A DNA stretch of 64,000 nt from Hellea sp. (GTDB lineage Bacteria; Pseudomonadota; Alphaproteobacteria; Caulobacterales; Maricaulaceae), in assembly GCA_028224375.1 (NCBI GenBank), contig JAOIVW010000006.1, forward strand, positions 1 to 64,000, in the 5' to 3' direction. Position 1 is the stretch's first letter. Each line of letters opens with the position of its first letter. Made by a program: the position numbers and the translations under genes. The notes beneath the pieces are model-generated. The model was not told where the DNA came from. It made no database searches and saw nothing but the letters and a program-made list of their open reading frames with translations. This document shows positions 55,305 through 62,915 of the stretch, piece by piece.

Positions 55305-55344
55305 GTTCATGTTTTGTTCTATACATAACTTATCCACATGTCAA
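55305..55344 (-). promoter_or_regulatory. SOS promoter: LexA box overlapping the -10
   Basis: -35 TTGACA (55339-55344), 17-nt spacer, -10 TAGAAC (55316-55321). The perfect box GTTC-N7-GTTC (plus strand 55305-55319) includes the GAAC of the -10. This repeats the lexA promoter design almost exactly. It fires toward the 30-aa gene and dnaE; the divergent permease start is 56 nt from the box on the other side. Confidence 0.85.
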
Positions 55345-55399
55345 TAAGTGATTCGTTATTAGTCTGGACAGAGTGCAGCGCCCTGCGCAAAACACTGAT

Positions 55400-56707
55400 A
55401 TGAAAAGCTTCTACTCACCGCGCACTGCCACCGCCGTTATCATCGCCAATATGGTGGGAACGGGCGTATTCACCTCGCTCGGTTTTCAACTGGCCGATAT
55501 TCAGTCTGTCTTTGTCTTGATGATGCTCTGGATTGTCGGCGGTATCGCGTCGCTTTGCGGCGCGGCGACCTATGCGGAACTCGGCGCGGCCCTGCCCCGC
55601 TCTGGCGGTGAGTATAATTTCCTCGGCCGTATCTATCATCCCATAGCTGGGTTTATCTCGGGGTGGGTCTCGGCCCTAATCGGCTTTGCCGCGCCAGTTG
55701 CCGCCGTCGCCCTCGCCTTCGGCAAATATAGCACGGCTGCCCTGCCCGGTGATTACGCCCCTTGGGTCGGCAAGGCGCTCGCCTGCGCCCTCGTTATTAT
55801 TGTCACCATCATGCATAGCCGTAACCGCCGTTCGAGCGGGCGGTTTCAATATGGCTTTACCGCCGTCAAAGTCATCCTGATCTTGGCCTTCTGCCTCGCG
55901 GCCTTTATCTTTACCTCAGATCCTCAACCTATATCGCCTATGCCGCAAGAAGGTGATTGGGACATGCTGACCAGTTCCGCTTTTGGCGTCTCGCTCATCT
56001 ATGTGGCCTATGCCTATATGGGATGGAATGCCGCCACCTATATTTCGGGCGAGCTTGAGAACCCGCAACGTGACCTGCCCCGCATCCTCATATCTGGCAC
56101 AGGGTTAGTGATGGTCCTCTACGTACTCCTTAATTACGTCTTCCTCTATGCTGCGCCGATGGCCGCCATGGAAGGCCAAGTCGAGATTGGCTATATCGCT
56201 GCCAAAGGCATCTTCGGAGACACAGGCGGGCGGATTGCGGGCGTTATGCTCTCGCTCCTGCTCATTTCCACCGTCAGCGCCATGACCCTCGCCGGCCCGC
56301 GCGCCCTCCAAGCCATCGGCGAAGATTTCAAGGCGCTGAAGTTTTTGGGCAAAGTCAATACAGACGGCATTCCTCGCAATGCTATCTATTTCCAATCGGC
56401 CATCGCGCTAATTTACATCGTGACATCCAGCTTTAAAGCCATTGTCGTCTTTGCAGGAGCTATGCTTGCTCTAAACAGCTTCCTCGCCATTCTCGGCGTC
56501 TTTGTCCTACGCTACCGAGAACCTGACCTCCCCCGCCCCTATAAAACATGGGGCTATCCCATCGTGCCGCTGGTCTATCTCGCGATTACAGGATTTATGC
56601 TGGCATTCGTGGTGATGAATGAACCGGATAAAGCGCTTGGCGGATTAGGGATTATTCTGGTGGGGGCTGTGTTTTACTTAGTGTCCGCGCGGTTGAGTAA
56701 GACCTAA
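55400..56707 (+). CDS. APC family amino acid permease
   Basis: 435 aa from ATG 55400; a GTG at 55373 would add nine residues and lacks a clear ribosome binding site. About twelve hydrophobic helices. The first carries IIANMVGTGVFTSLGF, the unwound substrate site of the APC fold; helix 3 region has GGEYNFLGRIYHPIAGF and the sixth YMGWNAATYISGELENP. A proton-coupled amino acid importer is likely; substrate not predictable. It diverges from the SOS promoter and begins the accessory block. Confidence 0.88.
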   Translation: MKSFYSPRTATAVIIANMVGTGVFTSLGFQLADIQSVFVLMMLWIVGGIASLCGAATYAELGAALPRSGGEYNFLGRIYHPIAGFISGWVSALIGFAAPVAAVALAFGKYSTAALPGDYAPWVGKALACALVIIVTIMHSRNRRSSGRFQYGFTAVKVILILAFCLAAFIFTSDPQPISPMPQEGDWDMLTSSAFGVSLIYVAYAYMGWNAATYISGELENPQRDLPRILISGTGLVMVLYVLLNYVFLYAAPMAAMEGQVEIGYIAAKGIFGDTGGRIAGVMLSLLLISTVSAMTLAGPRALQAIGEDFKALKFLGKVNTDGIPRNAIYFQSAIALIYIVTSSFKAIVVFAGAMLALNSFLAILGVFVLRYREPDLPRPYKTWGYPIVPLVYLAITGFMLAFVVMNEPDKALGGLGIILVGAVFYLVSARLSKT

Positions 56708-56732
56708 ATAAAACAATTCTAAGAGCAATTTT

Positions 56733-57404
56733 ATGAATTATTCGGAAAATCTAAAATGGCCTGATTTGTATGTAGCCGGGTGCGATTATTACAGGGACGC
56801 GTGCAAATTGCTCATAGATACTGCAAAGAAGAACGGACTTTTATCTATCGATATTGAATTAGAGCATCATCCCAAAAACCCACATGATAGTAATGCCGTT
56901 GCGGTATATGCATATATAAAATCAGGTTTATTATTTAATATTATTAGACGAAGACAAATAGGTCACATTCCAGCTTATACAGCAAAAGATATGGCTTATT
57001 TTCGTGGGAAAGGTGGAAGCTTTTCAGCCGCTTTAGCAAAAGCTAGATATTCAAGCGGAGAATATCCCTTTGATATTAAGCTTGATATTTATTCTGACTA
57101 TAAACCAACAAAGCAAGTCCGTGCTAAAGGAAAAACCAAAACTAATTTCTCCAAGGTTATTTGTTTTGCGGAAGGGCTGCCAATAAGCAATCAAACAGCC
57201 ATGAGACTTGCAAAAGATAAGGGATATGATGTCAGAACCAAAATATCTGAAGATGTTGATTACCTAATTGTCGGGCTTAGTGCTGAAAATACCAATGAAT
57301 ATAAGATTGCCAAAGAGCTACAGGCACAAGGCCACTCTATACTTATTGAGTTGGCGGATAAAATATTCACTATAGATGAAATGGCAGATGCTTCTTCAAC
57401 CTGA
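56733..57404 (+). CDS. HIRAN-BRCT two-domain protein
   Basis: 223 aa. Residues about 10-120 resemble HIRAN (DLYVAGCDYY, then LEHHPKNPHDSNAVAVY and RRQIGHIPAYTAKDM), the domain that binds 3' DNA ends in HLTF-type proteins. Residues about 138-215 resemble BRCT (FSKVICFAEGLPIS, DKGYDVRTKISEDVDYLIVG, then AKELQAQGHSIL). The gene is clearly more AT-rich than its neighbours, with many AAA, AAT and ATA codons, which suggests transfer. It begins 25 nt after the permease. A DNA damage or end-recognition role is inference. Confidence 0.68.
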   Translation: MNYSENLKWPDLYVAGCDYYRDACKLLIDTAKKNGLLSIDIELEHHPKNPHDSNAVAVYAYIKSGLLFNIIRRRQIGHIPAYTAKDMAYFRGKGGSFSAALAKARYSSGEYPFDIKLDIYSDYKPTKQVRAKGKTKTNFSKVICFAEGLPISNQTAMRLAKDKGYDVRTKISEDVDYLIVGLSAENTNEYKIAKELQAQGHSILIELADKIFTIDEMADASST

Positions 57405-57437
57405 CAATCAGCGCCCATTGACTGGCATTCAGAGAAG

Positions 57438-57533
57438 CTACCGCGTAAACGGCACAAGCAACCCATCCCGCACCGTCAGCACCCTATCCATATATTTTGT
57501 CAGTTCCATATTATGAGTGGCGACTAGGGCTGA
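57438..57533 (-). pseudogene. Remnant of the 3' end of lolD
   Basis: The minus strand encodes [16 protein letters not shown] and RDGLLVPFTR, then a stop at 57438-57440. The intact lolD ends GLVVPFNR in the same frame pattern. Over 96 nt I count about 86% identity; similarity stops at 57534. The remnant keeps the Glu after ATHNM that I expect in LolD, where intact lolD has Gly. It marks the old lolD boundary. Confidence 0.88.
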
Positions 57534-57595
57534 CTGGTTGCTCAAAAACGCAATTGATGTTTATGCAGTATCACAGCAATTGAACGGAGAGCCCA

Positions 57596-58135
57596 ATGCT
57601 GACTGAAACACCCCGTCTTCGGCTGCGCCAGTGGACAGAAAAAGATAAAGAGCCATTCGCGCAATTAAATAGCGACCCTGAGGTTATGCGTTTTCTTCGG
57701 CCTGTCATGACACGCGCAGAAAGCGATGCGGCCATAGAGGCTCAAATGGCGCTTATGGAAAAAGGCGAGCCTGCATTCTGGGCCGCCGCTCGAAAAAGCG
57801 ATGACCACCTCATTGGCTGCATAGGCGTCAAGCATGTCAGCTTTGAAGCGTCATTCACGCCCACTTATGAAATTGGCTGGCGCCTCGCGCGGGAGCATTG
57901 GGGCCTCGGCTATGCAACCGAGGGCGCAAAGGCAGCCTTAGGATTAGCTTTTGCAAATTGGGAAATATCAGAAATCCATTCCTTTACAGTGCTCGCAAAT
58001 GTAAAATCGCAAGCCGTCATGACACGAGTAGGCATGTCTCGCGTAGAGGGCGGTGATTTCGACCATTCTGCATTGGCAAAAGATGACCCGTTATTACGGC
58101 ATGTTTTGTATCGTATTAAGAAGCGAGATAACTAA
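57596..58135 (+). CDS. GNAT family N-acetyltransferase (RimJ/RimL type)
   Basis: 179 aa. TPRLRLRQWTEKDKEPFAQLN is the usual start; the acetyl-CoA loop region reads REHWGLGYATEGAKAAL, and HSFTVLANVKSQAVMTRVGM is the conserved motif B. GGAG lies 8 nt before the ATG. It acetylates a protein N-terminus or small molecule; target unknown. First gene of the segment between the lolD remnant and intact lolD. Confidence 0.9.
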   Translation: MLTETPRLRLRQWTEKDKEPFAQLNSDPEVMRFLRPVMTRAESDAAIEAQMALMEKGEPAFWAAARKSDDHLIGCIGVKHVSFEASFTPTYEIGWRLAREHWGLGYATEGAKAALGLAFANWEISEIHSFTVLANVKSQAVMTRVGMSRVEGGDFDHSALAKDDPLLRHVLYRIKKRDN

Positions 58136-58229
58136 ACTACAACGAAGGTGTATTCATTGTAGGCCTTGAGGCTGACGCTAAAGTGGTGTAATTATGCATC
58201 AATATCGCACAAAATATAAGGTTCTTATC

Positions 58230-58472
58230 ATGCCGCGCACAAGCATCTCATTCACACCGCCAAATGAAAAATGGATTCAAGAACAGATAGATAGCGAAGA
58301 GTTCACCAGTAAGAGCGAGGTGATAAATGACCTCATCCGCCGCGCTCGCCGTGACAGCGCCGAAGAGATTGAGGCTATCCGCGCGGCTCTGATAAAGGGG
58401 GAGCAAAGCGGGATTAGCGATAGAAGCCTTGATGATATTTGGCGGGATGCCCGTAAACGCCGCTCAGCTTAA
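58230..58472 (+). CDS. ParD-type antitoxin
   Basis: 80 aa. ATG 58230 (AAGG upstream) gives the ribbon-helix-helix start MPRTSISFTPPNEKWIQ; the in-frame ATG at 58194 is less likely. The second half (EVINDLIRRARRDSAEEIEAIRAAL) is the ParD helix pair, and the C-terminus (SLDDIWRDARKRR) is the toxin-binding tail. It should repress its own promoter and neutralise ParE encoded 7 nt downstream. Confidence 0.9.
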   Translation: MPRTSISFTPPNEKWIQEQIDSEEFTSKSEVINDLIRRARRDSAEEIEAIRAALIKGEQSGISDRSLDDIWRDARKRRSA

Positions 58473-58479
58473 TTTGACC

Positions 58480-58764
58480 ATGTATCTACTGTCCAAAGAA
58501 GCTACAGAGGATTTGACCCAAATTGCAGATTATGGCGACCAACAATTTGGCATTGAGCAGTCAGATAAATATCGTGACAAACTCAAATCTCATTTTTTAG
58601 ACTTAGCAGAACACCCTCTTCATTACCAAGCCGTGGATGACATTCGTAAAGGTTATCGGCGCAGTGTCTGTGGTTCGCATGCTATATACTATCGTATTTT
58701 CAATGAAACTGTAGAAATTGTGCGCGTATTGGGCCGCCAAGACCCTTTCGCAGTATTACAGTAA
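58480..58764 (+). CDS. ParE-type toxin (RelE/ParE superfamily)
   Basis: 94 aa from ATG 58480. YLLSKEATEDLTQIADY is the family start, LAEHPLHY the central turn, and KGYRRSVCGSHAIYYRI with VEIVRVLGRQDP the C-terminal sheet with its conserved Arg. ParE toxins of this type poison DNA gyrase. Intact, with intact antitoxin. Its stop is 1 nt from the convergent lolD stop. Confidence 0.9.
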   Translation: MYLLSKEATEDLTQIADYGDQQFGIEQSDKYRDKLKSHFLDLAEHPLHYQAVDDIRKGYRRSVCGSHAIYYRIFNETVEIVRVLGRQDPFAVLQ

Positions 58765-58765
58765 C

Positions 58766-59467
58766 CTACCGATTAAACGGCACAACCAATCCGTCCCGCA
58801 CCGTCAACACTCTATCCATATATTTTGTTAGGCCCATATTATGTGTGGCAACTAACGCTGAGACGCCTTCGAGGCGCGTGAGATCGAACAGGCTCTGAAA
58901 GACATTGCCTGAGGTTGTCGGGTCGAGATTGCCTGTGGGTTCATCGGCGAGCAGAACTTGTGGTTTATTAGCGATGGCGCGGGCGATGGCGACGCGCTGT
59001 TGTTCCCCGCCTGACATCTGGCTCGGCTTGTGGTGACTACGTTCTGTTAGTCCCATAATGCCTAAGAGCCGCGCGGCTTCGGCTTCGGCGGCTTTGTGGC
59101 TCTTACCTGAAATCATTTGCGGGATAGCGACATTATCCAGCGCGGAAAATTCTTTTTGCAGATGATGGAATTGATAGACCACGCCAATGGTTTCGCGGCG
59201 AATGGCTGTGCGTTGATCATCAGGCAGCTTGAGACATTCGCGGCCATTGATAAAGACTTCGCCCGCATTAGGCTTTTCGAGCAATCCCGCTGCGTGAAGC
59301 AATGTCGATTTTCCCGAACCAGACGGCCCGATAAGGCCGACCATTTCGCCGGGATAAATATCAATATCCGCGCCCATCATGACGTGCAGCGTCTTGGGCC
59401 CCGACTTATAAGAGCGGTGCAGATTACGAACGGAGAGGATGGGTCTTCTACTCATAGCGCTACTCAT
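58766..59467 (-). CDS. lolD: Lipoprotein-releasing ABC transporter ATPase LolD
   Basis: 233 aa. Walker [11 protein letters not shown]-loop [10 protein letters not shown], signature [14 protein letters not shown], Walker [13 protein letters not shown] and the H-loop His in VATHNMG. With LolC/E it extracts lipoproteins from the inner membrane. It overlaps lolE by 8 nt; a second ATG (59455) is possible. The last 96 nt exist again in diverged form at 57438. Confidence 0.96.
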   Translation of the reverse strand: MSSAMSRRPILSVRNLHRSYKSGPKTLHVMMGADIDIYPGEMVGLIGPSGSGKSTLLHAAGLLEKPNAGEVFINGRECLKLPDDQRTAIRRETIGVVYQFHHLQKEFSALDNVAIPQMISGKSHKAAEAEAARLLGIMGLTERSHHKPSQMSGGEQQRVAIARAIANKPQVLLADEPTGNLDPTTSGNVFQSLFDLTRLEGVSALVATHNMGLTKYMDRVLTVRDGLVVPFNR

Positions 59468-60773
59468 ACCTCAACGCATCCACGGGATCGATTTTAGACG
59501 CGCTCCAAGCTGGGAAGAAGGTCGCAGCCGCCGAAATCACAAAGCCCCAAAAGGCCACGCCAAAGACTTCTGACCAGACGATTTTCGCCGGTATGCCGCC
59601 CGAGAGTTGATAGACATCGGCGGGGAATAGTTCCGTGCCCGTCACAAATTCAATGGCCGCTTGAATGGCTCCGATATTCAAGCAGAATAAAATACCGAAA
59701 ATCAATCCTACCAATGTTCCTAAAATCCCTATCATCGCGCCAGACATAAAGAATATCCGCAAGATACCGCCTTTGGTCGCGCCTATTGTGCGCAGTATAG
59801 CGATGTCTTTAGACTTGTTTTTTACGAGCATAATCATCGAGGCGAGCACAGGGAAAGCCGCGATAATCACTACAATCATGAAAATAAACCGCATGGCGAT
59901 TTGTTCCGTGCGCAAGGCTGTCGCTGTTGTAGCGTTGCGGTCTTTCCAGGTTTGAATGAAGACAGGTTCATTAGCAGCTTCTGTAACAGGGCGTTGCAAA
60001 CGGTCAATATCATCAGGGTTATCAAGGCGGAGCTGAATTTCGCCCGAAACACGCCCGCCTTCAAAGAGTTGGGTCGCCTGATTAAACTCCATATAGATAT
60101 AAGATAAGTCGGTCTGATACAGGCCAACTTGGAAAACTGCGCCCACCGTATAGGCTTTTTTGACAGGAACAGGACCGCTAATAGTTTGGCGCGTACGGGG
60201 TGAAAAGACGAGTAATTTGTCACCTACAGTCAAGCCTAATTGATTCGCCAAGCCTATGCCTATGGCGATTTGGTTTTCATTTCCGCGGCCTTGTCCGAAA
60301 AACTCTAATGATCCGCCTACAACACTATCCGCTATAAGCTCATAGCTTTGCAGGTTTTGCGGTGAAATTCCGATGACTTGCGCCAGGGCGAATTGCCCAT
60401 TGGCCTGAACGCCTGTATAGTCCTGAGTAAATTGGAAGGACTTTTGAACACCGTCCACCGTGGCCAATCGTTTTTCAAGCGCATCCACACTCTCGGGTGT
60501 CGGTTGAGGGCTGCTGGAGGCGACATACATATGTCCTTCCGAGCCAATTGTCAGGCGTATCATATCCTCGCGAAAGCCGTTCATAATCGACATGATGATA
60601 ATCATCGCGGCAATGGCGAGCATGATACAGGTAAAGGAAATTGCCGCGATGAGGCCAACCCCGCCTTGGGTTTTCTTGGCGCGCAGATAACGCATAGCAA
60701 TCATGCGCTCGACCAAGCCGAAGGGCTTATTCTGCCCGCCTTTAAAGGCCTTTATGTCAACAGGAGCATTCAA
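59460..60773 (-). CDS. Lipoprotein-releasing ABC transporter permease LolC/E family
   Basis: 437 aa. One helix near the N-terminus, a large periplasmic domain (about 75-290) and three C-terminal helices form the MacB/LolE topology. RYLRAKKTQGGVGLIAAISF is the N-terminal signature and DIAILRTIGATKGGILRIFF the coupling helix that meets LolD. Many alphaproteobacteria use one LolF-like permease for both C and E roles, so I do not assign a letter. Confidence 0.93.
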   Translation of the reverse strand: MNAPVDIKAFKGGQNKPFGLVERMIAMRYLRAKKTQGGVGLIAAISFTCIMLAIAAMIIIMSIMNGFREDMIRLTIGSEGHMYVASSSPQPTPESVDALEKRLATVDGVQKSFQFTQDYTGVQANGQFALAQVIGISPQNLQSYELIADSVVGGSLEFFGQGRGNENQIAIGIGLANQLGLTVGDKLLVFSPRTRQTISGPVPVKKAYTVGAVFQVGLYQTDLSYIYMEFNQATQLFEGGRVSGEIQLRLDNPDDIDRLQRPVTEAANEPVFIQTWKDRNATTATALRTEQIAMRFIFMIVVIIAAFPVLASMIMLVKNKSKDIAILRTIGATKGGILRIFFMSGAMIGILGTLVGLIFGILFCLNIGAIQAAIEFVTGTELFPADVYQLSGGIPAKIVWSEVFGVAFWGFVISAAATFFPAWSASKIDPVDALRYE

Positions 60774-62099
60774 CTACACATCCTGATATTCGCTAATGAT
60801 GAAGTTCACGGCCGCTTCAGGCGTCATGTTTTGTTTCTCGCCCGTGGCTCGGGTTTTGACTTCGACAACGCCTTCTTTCAGCCCGCGCGGCCCAATAACG
60901 AGTTGATAAGGCAAGCCAATCAAATCCATACGCGCGAATTTCTGTCCGCCGCGATCATTCTTATCATCATAAAGCGGGTCAATCCCTGCGGCAGAGAGTT
61001 TGGCGTAAAGGTCTGCACAGGCCACATCCGCCGCTTCGTCGCCAACTTTCAGATTAATAATCCCTGCCCCGAATGGCGTGACGGATTTCGGCCAGACAAT
61101 ACCATTATCATCATGGCTGGCTTCGATAATGCCGCCGACCAAGCGGGAAACGCCCACGCCGTAAGAGCCCATATGGATATTTGTGTTCTTACCATCGGGC
61201 CCCTGAACTTGCGCCTTCATAGGATCAGAATATTTATCACCGAAATAAAAGATGTGACCCACCTCGATACCGCGGGCTGAAAGCTGCTTATCGGCTGGCA
61301 CTTTGGCAAATTCGTCCGCGTCATGCATTTCATCGGTCGCCGCGTAGAGCGCGGTACGTTTTTCGAATGTCGCTTTCAACTCATCATCGCTCACTGCGCC
61401 TGGCGCTGGCATATCGACTAAGTCCTTATGACAGAAGACTTCACTCTCGCCCGTCTCGGCCAAAATGAGGAACTCATGCGACAGGTCCCCGCCAATGGGG
61501 CCCGTATCGGCACGCATCGGAACGGCTTTTAGGCCTAAGCGTCCGAAGGTGTTGAGATAAGCAACGAATTGACGGTAATAGGACAGACGCGAAGCCTCTG
61601 CATCAATGTCGAATGTATAGGCATCTTTCATAAGAAATTCACGTCCGCGCATCACGCCAAAACGCGGACGGCGTTCATCGCGAAACTTCCATTGAATATG
61701 ATAAAGATTTTGCGGTAAGTCTTTGTAAGACCTCACAAAAGTACGGAACATATCGGTAATCATGTCTTCATTGGTCGGGCCGTAAAGCAGCTCTCTATCG
61801 CCGCGATCTGTAATGCGCAGCATCTCGGGACCGTAGGCGTCATAGCGCCCTGTTTCTTTCCAATGATTGGCTGATTGTATGGTTGGCATCAGCATCTCAA
61901 CCGCGCCCACTTTGTTCTGTTCTTCGCGCACAATTTGCTCGATTTTCTTAAGCACCTTAAAGCCGAGCGGGAGCCAGATATAAATTCCCGCGCTATCCTG
62001 CTTTACCATGCCTGCGCGCAGCATATAGCGGTGCGAAGCGATGGTCGCGTCAGAAGGCGTCTCTTTGAGAAGCGGTAGAAAATAGCGTGACAAACGCAT
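60774..62099 (-). CDS. proS: Prolyl-tRNA synthetase, short alphaproteobacterial type
   Basis: 441 aa, lacking the ~180-residue editing insertion. Class II motifs: motif 1 region with [11 protein letters not shown], motif 2 [24 protein letters not shown] (key parts RDE and RPR-GVMR), motif 3 [12 protein letters not shown], and the C-terminal anticodon domain. It charges tRNA-Pro. Because this enzyme cannot clear Ala-tRNA-Pro, a separate deacylase is expected elsewhere. Its stop meets the lolE start with no gap. Confidence 0.96.
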   Translation of the reverse strand: MRLSRYFLPLLKETPSDATIASHRYMLRAGMVKQDSAGIYIWLPLGFKVLKKIEQIVREEQNKVGAVEMLMPTIQSANHWKETGRYDAYGPEMLRITDRGDRELLYGPTNEDMITDMFRTFVRSYKDLPQNLYHIQWKFRDERRPRFGVMRGREFLMKDAYTFDIDAEASRLSYYRQFVAYLNTFGRLGLKAVPMRADTGPIGGDLSHEFLILAETGESEVFCHKDLVDMPAPGAVSDDELKATFEKRTALYAATDEMHDADEFAKVPADKQLSARGIEVGHIFYFGDKYSDPMKAQVQGPDGKNTNIHMGSYGVGVSRLVGGIIEASHDDNGIVWPKSVTPFGAGIINLKVGDEAADVACADLYAKLSAAGIDPLYDDKNDRGGQKFARMDLIGLPYQLVIGPRGLKEGVVEVKTRATGEKQNMTPEAAVNFIISEYQDV

Positions 62100-62194
62100 G
62101 AGAGATTCCTTGTTATTCTACTTAGGCTTAGCGGGTTGTGCGCCAGGCTACAAGTTCGCGTGTGAGGTGATGGACGTTTATTTATGAGCGGAGA

Positions 62195-62473
62195 TTATTC
62201 CGCAAGCTTATCAATATTGATCCACTCGGCAATCATATCCCAGTTCAGCACGCCACTCCAAATAACCGTGCAGACGATAAGCCAGATGATGGTCGCGAAA
62301 ATTGTCGTGACTTTCACCTTGCGCTTCATATTGCTTTCGACAGGCGCGCCGGGTTCAGAGCCGCGAACAATTTCGCCCTCTTCCGCTTGGCCGCGAATAC
62401 CCATGGGCAGGACAGCAAATAGCGTCAGCCACCAGATGAGCAGATAAACAACGAAAAGCGAGAATGGAGACAT
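62195..62473 (-). CDS. DUF1467 family membrane protein
   Basis: 92 aa with two hydrophobic helices (about 5-24 and 55-75). The family signature is LLIWWLTLFAVLPMGIRGQ with the EEGEIVRGSEPGAPV loop. It is conserved between mce and proS in alphaproteobacteria; function unknown. Confidence 0.93.
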   Translation of the reverse strand: MSPFSLFVVYLLIWWLTLFAVLPMGIRGQAEEGEIVRGSEPGAPVESNMKRKVKVTTIFATIIWLIVCTVIWSGVLNWDMIAEWINIDKLAE

Positions 62474-62482
62474 GGGCTCTAC

Positions 62483-62914
62483 CTAATGCGCCTCTTTGGG
62501 CGTTTCCATGAGTTCAATTAGCACACCACCTGCATCGCCGGGGTGCAGAAACACAACAGGCGTGCCATGGGCGCCAATACGCGGCTCGTTTAAAACCCGC
62601 ATGCCCTTCTCTGCCATAGCGAGGCTGGCCGCATGAATATCTTTGACTTCAAAACAGATATGATGCTGTCCGCCCTTAGGGTTCTTTTCGAGGAATTTCG
62701 TAATGGGAGATTTATCACCATAAGGCTGGATGAGCTCAACTTGCCCGCTTGGTAGGTTCACGAAGGCAAATGTCACGCCTTGGGGTGGCAGGTCTGCGGG
62801 CTCGGTAATATCTGTCACGCCAAAGACATTACGGTACATCTCGATGGCTTTGTGAATATCCGGAACAGCAATGCCGACGTGGTTTAAAGGGCCAAGAAAT
62901 GTGTCATAAGTCAT
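62483..62914 (-). CDS. mce: Methylmalonyl-CoA epimerase
   Basis: 143 aa VOC enzyme that interconverts the 2R and 2S forms of methylmalonyl-CoA in propionyl-CoA use. NHVGIAVPDIHKAIEMY holds the first metal His, GGQHHICFEVKDI the second, and GGVLIELME the Glu ligand. It starts 1 nt after the RNase J stop and is probably co-transcribed. Confidence 0.94.
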   Translation of the reverse strand: MTYDTFLGPLNHVGIAVPDIHKAIEMYRNVFGVTDITEPADLPPQGVTFAFVNLPSGQVELIQPYGDKSPITKFLEKNPKGGQHHICFEVKDIHAASLAMAEKGMRVLNEPRIGAHGTPVVFLHPGDAGGVLIELMETPKEAH

Positions 62915-62915
62915 C

